From: Bacillota bacterium
Lineage (GTDB): Bacteria; Bacillota; Clostridia; Lachnospirales; Lachnospiraceae
NCBI GenBank assembly: GCA_023398615.1
Contig: JAEWSD010000082.1
Coordinates: 1-20,780, forward strand
Direction of reading: 5' to 3'
DNA: 20,780 nt
Shown: piece after piece, positions 15,351 through 20,780 of the stretch
Layout: each line of letters starts with the position of its first letter
Numbering within the stretch: the stretch's first letter is position 1
Notes under the pieces: model-generated
The model's input: the letters and a program-made list of their open reading frames with translations, nothing else
Databases searched by the model: none
Told to the model about the DNA's origin: nothing
Translations under genes and position numbers: made by a program

Positions 15351-16160
15351 ATGTCAGTAAAATCAAATTTGGAAGAGCTATTCTCTCTGGAAGGGAAAGT
15401 AGTGGTATTTACCGGTGCGGCAGGCGGAATTGGAAGTGAGCTGTGCACCGGCATGGCAGGCGCAGGAGCTATAATGGCCCTGTGTGATATTGACCAGGCA
15501 AAGCTGGATGCCCTGGCAGATTCAATCAGGGAACAGGGAGGAGAGGCCTCGGCACACCGTCTGAATGTGACGGATAAGAATAATATCCATTCCTGCATAC
15601 AGGAAATCGGGGAGAAATACGGCCGCATTGATGTCCTGGTCAACTGCGCGGGAATCAATAAAAGGGAAGGCTTCATGGACGTGACGGAAGAAACCTATGA
15701 CAGAATCATGGCAATCAACCTGAAAGGTGTTTTCCTGGTAACACAGGAGGTTGTTCCCTATATGATGAAACAGAAAAACGGGAGCATTATAAACATAGGT
15801 TCACATAACACAGGAAGTATCCTTGGCGGCTGCGCGATTTACGGGGCAACAAAATGCGGAATCGTTTCGTTTACCCGGTCTATGGCTGTGGAATGGGCAA
15901 AATATAATATCCGCGCCAACTGCATCAGTCCGGGACATATTCAAACCCCGCTCACTACCGTAACGTGGGAGCATCCGGAGCGTTCAAAGTATCTGTTAGA
16001 CCGGATTGCAATGAACCGTCCGGGAGTGCCGGGTGACATACTGGGTACCTGTATCCTTCTGGCATCCGATGCCTCCGCTTACATTACCGGTTCGGAATAC
16101 CGGATCGACGGCGGCTGCATAGCCGGCGGACAGCCTTGGCCATATGATACAAAATACTGA
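15351..16160 (+). CDS. Short-chain dehydrogenase/reductase (sugar or sugar-acid type)
   Basis: A 269-residue classical SDR. It has the nucleotide motif TGAAGGIG (21-28), Asp46 at the end of the second strand (CDID), which favours NAD(H), NCAG (98-101), and the catalytic residues Ser151, Tyr164 and Lys168 (YGATK). The C-terminus carries SEYRIDGG followed by a short extension. The closest classes I recognise are gluconate 5-dehydrogenase- or KduD-like enzymes acting on sugar acids and polyols, but residues do not fix the substrate. GGGAGG lies a few bases before ATG 15351, and the gap to garR is 23 bases. It is the last gene of the first module 3 transcription unit and probably oxidises or reduces the same compound that feeds the transketolase or reductase (inference). 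Confidence 0.92.
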   Translation: MSVKSNLEELFSLEGKVVVFTGAAGGIGSELCTGMAGAGAIMALCDIDQAKLDALADSIREQGGEASAHRLNVTDKNNIHSCIQEIGEKYGRIDVLVNCAGINKREGFMDVTEETYDRIMAINLKGVFLVTQEVVPYMMKQKNGSIINIGSHNTGSILGGCAIYGATKCGIVSFTRSMAVEWAKYNIRANCISPGHIQTPLTTVTWEHPERSKYLLDRIAMNRPGVPGDILGTCILLASDASAYITGSEYRIDGGCIAGGQPWPYDTKY

Positions 16161-16231
16161 TTTTGTATTAAAGTGCTTAATTTAGTAAAATGATGCAATT
16201 TTTACAAAAACGAACAAGTATTATAAGATAT

Positions 16232-16245
16232 TTTTTGTACAAAAA
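16232..16245. repeat. Short palindrome upstream of the second module 3 promoter
   Basis: TTTTTGTACAAAAA is a perfect 14-base palindrome 24 bases before the -35 box. It could be a binding site for an activator or simply A/T-rich sequence. A weaker 8-base-arm hairpin (ATACAAAA/TTTTGTAT, 16147-16168) spans the stop codon of the preceding dehydrogenase gene and may act as its 3' end. Confidence 0.3.
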
Positions 16246-16268
16246 GACAATGAATTATAGAATATAGG

Positions 16269-16297
16269 TTGACAAAAAGCAAGAATTGTACTAAAAT
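16269..16297 (+). promoter_or_regulatory. Sigma-A promoter of the module 3 importer operon
   Basis: TTGACA (16269-16274), a 17-base spacer and TAAAAT (16292-16297) give eleven of twelve consensus bases. It drives the binding-protein gene at 16395. It has the same layout as the promoter at 12524. Confidence 0.9.
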
Positions 16298-16303
16298 TAA
16301 AAA

Positions 16304-16317
16304 TGAAACCGGTATCA
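16304..16317. promoter_or_regulatory. Operator palindrome, copy 2 (LacI-family type)
   Basis: TGAAACCGGTATCA is the second copy of the operator at 12560. It starts 7 bases after the -10 box, against 8 in copy 1, and differs from copy 1 only at the two bases TA/AT near its right end. It would block transcription when its repressor is bound. Confidence 0.82.
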
Positions 16318-16354
16318 TTTTTCTTTTAGTTATAATTACATAAATTAACTTCAT

Positions 16355-16377
16355 TGAAACAATGTTCATGAAACAAT
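16355..16377 (+). repeat. Direct repeat in the leader of the importer operon
   Basis: TGAAACAAT occurs at 16355-16363 and again at 16369-16377, 14 bases apart, just before the ribosome binding site AGGAGG (16381-16386). The TGAAAC core recalls the left half of the operator. Function unknown. Confidence 0.3.
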
Positions 16378-16394
16378 AAGAGGAGGAAATGGGA

Positions 16395-17711
16395 ATGAAT
16401 TTAAAAAAACTAATAAGCATGCTGCTGATTGTTTGCTTAACGGCAACATTAGCAATGGGGTGCTCCGGTAAGCAAACGGCCGACACACAGGGATCAACGG
16501 ATACGGCCGATACGTCGGGCAGCGGTGAGTCATCCGATTCTGCTGTCGCACCTGAAGACATGAAAGCGGAACTGACACTTTGGGACGCTTCCTGGAATGA
16601 AGGCAAAACGGAACAAATGATAGCTAAATTTAATGAAACATATCCGAATATAAAAATCAACGTAGAATTTTTCCCGAGCGACGGTATGTCAGACAAGTAT
16701 CTTGTTGCATTGACAGGCGGTTCGGGTCCTGATTTGGTCAGCATCAACAATGAATGGGTATCTACCTATGCGGCGGCAGGAGGACTGCTGGACCTTCAGA
16801 CTATGATTAATAATGAAAGCTATGATTTGACTGACTTTTACGACGGAGCACTTCAAGGCGTTACATACAATGGTGATGTCTATGCTTTACCGTACCGTGC
16901 GGAAACTCACGGATTATTCTATAATGCCAAACTGTTTAAGGACGCAGGCTATGATACCATTCCTGAAACCTGGGAGGAGATGACCGATGCACTGAAGGCC
17001 GTTACAAAAGGCGACGTAAAAGGTATCGCAATTCCCGCCGGCGAATGGGGCAATACAACTTATCAGTTAATTAATATGATCCTGTTAAACGGCGGAAGCA
17101 TTTTAAGTGAAGACAATACTGCTTGTACACTGGATTCCGAGGAAGCCGTAGAAGCAGCGAAGTATTTCGTAAGCCTGTACAGAGATGCCGCAGTGGTTCC
17201 GGACAGCCTTTTTGAAAATGACAATGCGGCGGGACGTACCCTGTTCATCAACGGGTTGGTTGGATGCTTTATGACCGGTGCGTATGATATTTCTACCATT
17301 AAAGACACCAATCCGGATCTGGAATTGGCAACCGCAATGATCCCTACCTTTGGTGATAATCCTGATTCCCTGATCTTCGCGGGATGGAGTACAGGTGTGG
17401 CATCCTATACCAAATATCCCGAGGCTGCCTGGCTGTTTGCACAGTTCCTGGCGTCGGCAGAGAATTCCGTAGATTACTCGACCACTTTTTCTGCCAGAAA
17501 GTCGGCTGCCGAGACATATGCGGCAGACCCGCTGTTAGCTCCGCTTGTTGAGGAAATCCAATACGGCAGACCTCTTCCGGTTATCCCTGAGCTGACACAG
17601 ATCAGACAGGGCTTATATGAGCAGATTCAGCTGGCTCTTGCGGGAGAGATTACTCCGGAAGAAGCAATGGCTACTGCGGCTGAGAGAGCAAACTCTTTAT
17701 TACAAAAGTAA
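16395..17711 (+). CDS. Sugar-binding lipoprotein of a CUT1 ABC importer (module 3)
   Basis: The 438-residue protein starts with a lipoprotein signal (NLKK, hydrophobic stretch, LAMGC with lipidated Cys23), then a linker rich in Thr, Ser, Gly and Asp (24-52) and a family 1 solute-binding domain. Typical pieces are MIAKFNETYPNIKINVEFFPSD with the GGSGPDLVSIN region after it, DVYALPYRAETHGLFYNAKLFKDAGYDTIPETWEEM, and WSTGVASYTKYPEAAWLFAQFL. I prefer ATG 16395 to ATG 16389 because AGGAGG (16381-16386) is 8 bases from it rather than 2. It delivers its ligand to the permeases encoded at 17852 and 18733. Its promoter carries the same operator as the transketolase operon, so import and catabolism are switched together. 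The ligand is unknown. Confidence 0.94.
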   Translation: MNLKKLISMLLIVCLTATLAMGCSGKQTADTQGSTDTADTSGSGESSDSAVAPEDMKAELTLWDASWNEGKTEQMIAKFNETYPNIKINVEFFPSDGMSDKYLVALTGGSGPDLVSINNEWVSTYAAAGGLLDLQTMINNESYDLTDFYDGALQGVTYNGDVYALPYRAETHGLFYNAKLFKDAGYDTIPETWEEMTDALKAVTKGDVKGIAIPAGEWGNTTYQLINMILLNGGSILSEDNTACTLDSEEAVEAAKYFVSLYRDAAVVPDSLFENDNAAGRTLFINGLVGCFMTGAYDISTIKDTNPDLELATAMIPTFGDNPDSLIFAGWSTGVASYTKYPEAAWLFAQFLASAENSVDYSTTFSARKSAAETYAADPLLAPLVEEIQYGRPLPVIPELTQIRQGLYEQIQLALAGEITPEEAMATAAERANSLLQK

Positions 17712-17731
17712 AGTAATGAGATGATAGTGCC

Positions 17732-17763
17732 GTTACGGTTCAGCCGTACGGCTGAACCGTAAC
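17732..17763. repeat. Perfect 32-bp palindrome between binding-protein and permease genes
   Basis: GTTACGGTTCAGCCGT is followed directly by its exact reverse complement, with no spacer and no mismatch. It begins 20 bases after the binding-protein stop. As RNA it forms a very stable hairpin; as DNA it is a perfectly symmetric site. No T run follows. Confidence 0.92.
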
Positions 17764-17810
17764 AAAGTGCCCCATAGAAGGAAGCGTAATACGGCTTCCC
17801 GGGGCACTTT
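17764..17810 (+). terminator. Second hairpin in tandem, probable attenuator or partial terminator
   Basis: AAAGTGCCCC (17764-17773) pairs perfectly with GGGGCACTTT (17801-17810). An inner GGAAGCGTA/TACGGCTTCC stem extends it. It begins at the base after the 32-bp palindrome. Only TTTAT follows, so it is more likely to limit read-through into the permeases or protect the binding-protein transcript than to terminate fully. Confidence 0.65.
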
Positions 17811-17851
17811 ATAAAAACTGATCTTAGTTAAAGGAGGAAGTGTAAAGAAAA

Positions 17852-18733
17852 ATGAAAAAAAGCAGACAAAAGGTTAATATAGGTTACCTTTATGTTCTAC
17901 CTACCTTTCTGGTTGTTGGCTTTGTTATGCTTTTTCCGTTATTGTATAATATTTCGTTAAGTTTCTTTGAAAAAACAATTTATTCAAAGTCCTGGAGCTT
18001 TGTCGGTATTAATCAATATAAGGAATTGCTGGGAAGTGCAACGTTTCACGGTGCGTTAATGAATACATTGATATGGACATTTTTCAGTGTACTGTTTCAG
18101 TTTGGAATCGGTTTTCTGTGTGCAATGGTAATCTCCCAGGACAGGGTAAAGCATAAAACTTTGCTGCGGTGCCTCATTATGCTCCCGTGGGTATTGCCCT
18201 CCATAATAGGTTCTTTGACCTGGAAGTGGATGTATCACTCGGATTACGGAATTATCAACGCATTGCTTGTCCAGTTGGGCATCATTGATTCCGGAATCCC
18301 CTGGACAGGAAGCAAGAATACGGCCTTGCTCTCCGCGATTATCGTAAACACGTGGAAGATGTTTCCGCTGGTTTTGCTGTATATAGAAGCCATCCTGCAG
18401 TCGGTTTCCAGAGAGCTTAAGGAAGCGGCCGTTGTGGACGGGGCAAGGGGACTTCAGATATTCCGGGTCGTTACCTGGCCGCATATATCCCCAACCTGTA
18501 AATCGGTTATTTTATTATTGACCATATGGACATTAAATGCATTTACCTTTATCTTTATCTTAACAGGAGGAGGTCCCGGAACGGCTTCACAGGTACTTTC
18601 CATGTTTATTTACAAGGAAGCGTTCCAGAATTATAATTTCGGAACGGCGGCTACGGCAAGTACAATCCTGTTCCTGATCGTATCCGTATTTGCTACGATA
18701 TATATAATATTTACGTCGAGGGGTGATGAGTGA
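17852..18733 (+). CDS. CUT1 sugar ABC transporter permease, MalF/UgpA type (module 3)
   Basis: A 293-residue membrane protein with about six helices, the first at about residues 12-34. The EAA motif is ELKEAAVVDGARGLQIFRVV (188-207), and LTGGGPGTASQVLSMFIYKEAF marks the MalF/UgpA half of CUT1 importers. The ribosome binding site is odd: AGGAGG (17832-17837) is 14 bases before ATG 17852, longer than usual, and the only in-between start, GTG 17840, is followed at once by TAA. Expression may therefore be deliberately low. The gene is separated from the binding-protein gene by two hairpins and its last base is shared with the next permease start. No ATPase gene accompanies it. Confidence 0.94.
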   Translation: MKKSRQKVNIGYLYVLPTFLVVGFVMLFPLLYNISLSFFEKTIYSKSWSFVGINQYKELLGSATFHGALMNTLIWTFFSVLFQFGIGFLCAMVISQDRVKHKTLLRCLIMLPWVLPSIIGSLTWKWMYHSDYGIINALLVQLGIIDSGIPWTGSKNTALLSAIIVNTWKMFPLVLLYIEAILQSVSRELKEAAVVDGARGLQIFRVVTWPHISPTCKSVILLLTIWTLNAFTFIFILTGGGPGTASQVLSMFIYKEAFQNYNFGTAATASTILFLIVSVFATIYIIFTSRGDE

Positions 18734-19575
18734 TGGTAGAATCTAAGACAAGACAAGCGATTTTAAAAACGTTAAGCTATGCATTGCTCATATTGATTGC
18801 TGCGATAGCATTATTCCCTATTTTATGGCTGTTTGATTCTTCCCTTAAGGATCAGGCGGAGATATATTCGGCAAATGCAACCTTCCTGATTAAGAATGTA
18901 ACGTTAAAAAATTATTTCCGTGTCTTATTTGACAGTAATATACCCAGATCATTTTTAAACAGTGTGATCGTATCGATTACGGCAACAATACTGACGGTAA
19001 TCCTTTCGGCCCTGTCCGGCTACGGATTCTCAAGGTATAAGCTAAAGGGAGGAAAACTCCTGTTTATCCTGCTGCTTTACGGACAGATGATGCCGGCTGT
19101 GGTATTAATCATACCGCTGTACCTGATGTTTTCCAAAATGGGACTGTTAGATAACTACTTTGCATTGATACTTCCGGACATGGCAATTACGATTCCGATG
19201 GCAACCCTGATGTTAAGAGGGTTCTTTAACGGAGTTCCGGTGGATATCGAAGAAGCCGCGCAGATTGACGGAGATTCGAAACTGGGTACCCTGCTGCATA
19301 TCGTTGTCCCGATTGCAAAGCCTGGGCTATTATCCGTTGCGATCTATACGTTTTTAACCACCTGGGAAGAGTTCCTGTTTGCGTTAAATCTGACAAACTC
19401 TGCAAAGATACGTACCCTGCCTATCGCAGTTAAAATGTTTATCGGGGAGTTTGTTATCGACTGGGGCGCGATTATGTCATCCGGCGCTATCATAGCATTG
19501 CCGGTAATCCTGCTGTTCCTGCTGTGCAATAAGGTTTTTGTAAAGGGACTGTCGGACGGCGGAGTAAAGGGCTAG
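18733..19575 (+). CDS. CUT1 sugar ABC transporter permease, MalG/UgpE type (module 3)
   Basis: This 280-residue membrane protein is the partner of the permease encoded at 17852. The EAA motif DIEEAAQIDGDSKLGTLLHI (171-190) is followed by VVPIAKPG, and the C-terminus KGLSDGGVKG is typical of the MalG family. The ATG overlaps the preceding stop by one base (TGATG); GTG 18730 is an alternative start three bases earlier, but GGGGTGAT (18720-18727) favours the ATG. The two permeases are therefore translationally coupled. Confidence 0.94.
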   Translation: MVESKTRQAILKTLSYALLILIAAIALFPILWLFDSSLKDQAEIYSANATFLIKNVTLKNYFRVLFDSNIPRSFLNSVIVSITATILTVILSALSGYGFSRYKLKGGKLLFILLLYGQMMPAVVLIIPLYLMFSKMGLLDNYFALILPDMAITIPMATLMLRGFFNGVPVDIEEAAQIDGDSKLGTLLHIVVPIAKPGLLSVAIYTFLTTWEEFLFALNLTNSAKIRTLPIAVKMFIGEFVIDWGAIMSSGAIIALPVILLFLLCNKVFVKGLSDGGVKG

Positions 19576-19636
19576 TACCCTGCATCCTGCCGGGCAGAGC
19601 AAAGATTAAGGAGCTTCGGAGCAATTAAGACATACA

Positions 19637-19652
19637 ATATTTAATTAAATAT
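19637..19652. repeat. AT-only palindrome before the VOC genes
   Basis: ATATTTAATTAAATAT is a perfect 16-base palindrome in the 109-base gap between the second permease gene and the first VOC gene. The sequence around it has no good promoter; TACAAT at 19633-19638 could serve as a -10 box but lacks a -35. It may be chance in AT-rich DNA. Confidence 0.3.
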
Positions 19653-19684
19653 ACTACAAAATAATTGGAAAAGAGGATTTTATA

Positions 19685-20116
19685 ATGATAGTAAAAGGCT
19701 TGGCACATACCGCATTAAACGTATCGGATATGAAAAAATCAATTGATTTTTATTGTAACGTATTGGGATTTAAGAAGGCGTTCGAAATGAACCGTCCGGA
19801 AACAGGAGAACCCTGGATTGTTTATCTCTATGCGGGCGGTTCCCAGTATATCGAGTTATTCTACGGCGGGGAAAACTTTACGGAATACAATGACAAGAAC
19901 ATCGGTTTCTCCCATCTGTGCTTCGAGGTTTCCGATATCCATGCCATTGCAAAACAGGTGGAAACTGCGGGCTGGGAGCTTGACAGGCCGGTTAAATTCG
20001 GCATCGACAACAACTGGCAGTGCTGGGTTCGCGATCCGGACAGAAACCGTGTGGAATTAATGCAGCTTGGCGAGGACTCACCGCAGGTTAAATTTCTTAA
20101 AACCATTAAGGAGTAA
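19685..20116 (+). CDS. VOC-superfamily protein with complete metal site
   Basis: The 143-residue protein is a two-repeat VOC (glyoxalase/dioxygenase fold) protein. The first repeat begins GLAHTALNVSDMKKSIDFYCNVLGF. The four standard metal ligands are all present: His8, Glu57 (YIELF), His77 (FSHLCFEV) and Glu124 (RVELM). DPDRNRVELMQLG near the end is typical. Members include lactoylglutathione lyase, methylmalonyl-CoA epimerase and various isomerases and lyases; the small size and full site suggest a metal-dependent epimerase, isomerase or lyase acting on the pathway's intermediate (inference). It is followed five bases later by a second VOC gene and lies in the importer operon, 109 bases after the permease gene. 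The substrate is not known. Confidence 0.9.
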   Translation: MIVKGLAHTALNVSDMKKSIDFYCNVLGFKKAFEMNRPETGEPWIVYLYAGGSQYIELFYGGENFTEYNDKNIGFSHLCFEVSDIHAIAKQVETAGWELDRPVKFGIDNNWQCWVRDPDRNRVELMQLGEDSPQVKFLKTIKE

Positions 20117-20121
20117 GGACA

Positions 20122-20601
20122 ATGGAGCATATTGAATCGGATAAAATAGTTAAAATCGGTATTGTTGTTGACGACATAGAAGCTGCCGCAGAGCATTACG
20201 GCAAGCTGTTTAAGCTGGATGGACCGTTGGAAGTGCATGTTCCGGATCCGAATAAGGTTCCGCACCCGCTTGCTTATAAGAAACTGGAGGGTGCCGAGGT
20301 CGATCCGAAGTTAAAATGGTGTAAGGTGGAGCTGGACCCGATTTATCTTGAAGTGGTGCAGCCGTATGACGATACTCCGAGTCCCTGGCTTAACTATCTG
20401 AAAAAATTCGGACCGGGCGTCTGCTTTATTTCTTTCTTCATCGACGGATTTGAACAGCATATTGATTTCATGGAAAAGGGCGGCTTCCCTATGACCTTTG
20501 TAGAAGAAAAGGGCTTTGAACGTTATGCGTACTTTAATACACAGGATAAGCTGGGCGTAACGATTGAGCTTAAGGAGAGAAAACCCTTACCGGAAGTGTG
20601 A
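20122..20601 (+). CDS. Second VOC-superfamily protein, lacking both metal-site histidines
   Basis: A 159-residue VOC-type protein, starting KIVKIGIVVDDIEAAAEHYGKLF. Lined up with the protein encoded at 19685, the two Glu ligands are kept (Glu77 in YLEVVQ, Glu149 in VTIELKE), but the two His ligands become Lys11 and Phe102. A longer middle insertion (about 38-68) contains PDPNKVPHPLAYKKLEG. The standard metal centre is thus probably absent or altered. It could be a binding or regulatory partner of the first VOC protein, or an enzyme with a different mechanism; some VOC proteins use other residues. The gene starts 5 bases after the first VOC stop, with TAAGGA about 9 bases before the ATG, so the two proteins are made together. 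Confidence 0.85.
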   Translation: MEHIESDKIVKIGIVVDDIEAAAEHYGKLFKLDGPLEVHVPDPNKVPHPLAYKKLEGAEVDPKLKWCKVELDPIYLEVVQPYDDTPSPWLNYLKKFGPGVCFISFFIDGFEQHIDFMEKGGFPMTFVEEKGFERYAYFNTQDKLGVTIELKERKPLPEV

Positions 20602-20655
20602 AAAAGAGATATTTTCATGCTTGACGGCGGTATGACGAAAGGTGTGAAGAAATGA
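20602..20655 (+). pseudogene. Possible remnant: dehydrogenase-like C-terminal tail
   Basis: Directly after the TGA of the second VOC gene the same frame continues for 17 codons, ending MLDGGMTKGVKK and a stop that overlaps the next ATG (ATGA). The DGGMT segment resembles the last residues of many short-chain dehydrogenases. It may be the leftover end of a deleted dehydrogenase gene, or a 12-codon leader from ATG 20617 coupled to the next gene. The evidence is short, so this stays tentative. Confidence 0.3.
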
Positions 20656-20780
20656 AGATTTTAATAACGGGTGCCGGCGGAGGGCTCGGAAGCTATCTGA
20701 CAATGCTTGCATTGGAACGCGGGCATGAGGTATATGCCACTGGAACGAAACATATTCATTCCAGTGAACCCTTACGGGAC
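20652..20780 (+). CDS. Short-chain dehydrogenase/reductase, 5' part only
   Basis: The gene runs off the window edge after 43 codons. The N-terminus MKILITGAGGGLGSYLTMLA carries the Rossmann motif TGAGGGLG (6-13), followed by RGHEVYATGT at the second strand. Thr in place of an acidic residue there leaves open NADP(H) use. An AAAGGTGTG ribosome binding site lies a few bases upstream. It belongs to the same operon as the VOC genes and importer. Whether it is a classical SDR or an extended SDR (epimerase/dehydratase type) cannot be told from this part. Confidence 0.85.
   Translation, partial: MKILITGAGGGLGSYLTMLALERGHEVYATGTKHIHSSEPLRD

Noticed and set aside
12654..16160. Sulfoquinovose (sulfo-transketolase) or apiose pathway
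   Set aside because: A split transketolase and a beta-hydroxyacid dehydrogenase are shared with such pathways, but no sulfoquinovosidase, specific isomerase, kinase or sulfonate exporter is visible, and the reductase matches GarR far better.
16202..16750. Minus-strand open frame of 182 codons across the importer promoter
   Set aside because: It lies across the promoter and operator and opposite the binding-protein signal region; its composition is a mirror of that gene, and there is no ribosome binding site.
18056..18484. Minus-strand open frame of 142 codons opposite a permease gene
   Set aside because: The + strand encodes an obvious permease with an EAA motif; the minus frame shows no family features.
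1..20780. CRISPR array, tRNA/rRNA genes, insertion sequences, prophage or integrase
   Set aside because: No spaced repeat array, cloverleaf-like sequence, transposase or integrase motif was seen on either strand.

Overview
The window looks like a chromosomal carbohydrate-utilisation island from an anaerobic, low-to-mid GC Firmicute, most likely a gut Clostridia/Lachnospiraceae-type bacterium. This is inferred from strong AGGAGG-type ribosome binding sites, lipoprotein sugar-binding proteins, sugar importers that lack their own ATPase gene, a clostridial-type D-psicose 3-epimerase, a transketolase split into two genes, and consensus sigma-A promoters. No database search was possible, so the taxon is an inference. 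Every convincing gene is on the + strand. I see no rRNA, tRNA, CRISPR, transposase, phage or plasmid gene.

Module 1 (1-2995, visibly AT-rich): the 3' end of a ribose/galactose-type (CUT2) sugar ATPase, its permease, a 6-phospho-3-hexuloisomerase (HxlB-like SIS protein) and a TIM-barrel sugar isomerase/epimerase. A rho-independent terminator follows at 3021-3070. The module enters the window from the left, so its binding protein and regulator may lie outside.

Module 2 (3297-12238): a CUT1 importer (binding lipoprotein plus two permeases), an AraC-family regulator, a 680-aa cytoplasmic glycosidase-like protein, a D-psicose (allulose)/D-tagatose 3-epimerase with all known catalytic residues, and an L-fucose/D-arabinose isomerase with its complete Mn site. 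The genes are closely spaced and read as one operon. No sugar kinase or aldolase is present. The isomerase-epimerase pair suggests that an unusual aldose is turned into a common ketose before phosphorylation, for example D-altrose to D-psicose to D-fructose, or D-arabinose to D-ribulose to D-xylulose.

Module 3 (12654 to beyond 20780, clearly higher GC) has two transcription units. Each has a near-perfect sigma-A promoter followed at once by the same palindromic operator (TGAAACCGGTTACA and TGAAACCGGTATCA). Unit one encodes a two-subunit transketolase, a tartronate-semialdehyde reductase (GarR-like) and a short-chain dehydrogenase. Unit two encodes a CUT1 importer, two VOC (glyoxalase-fold) proteins and the start of another short-chain dehydrogenase. 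The shared operator ties import and catabolism into one regulon, probably under a LacI-family repressor that is not in the window. The substrate cannot be read from the sequence. The combination does not match a pathway I recognise and is the best candidate here for an undescribed one.

Both CUT1 modules have strong hairpins between the binding-protein gene and the first permease gene, including a perfect 32-bp palindrome at 17732-17763. Two short sequences look like gene relics: a minus-strand tail with its own terminator at 12301-12460, and a dehydrogenase-like C-terminal tail at 20602-20655.
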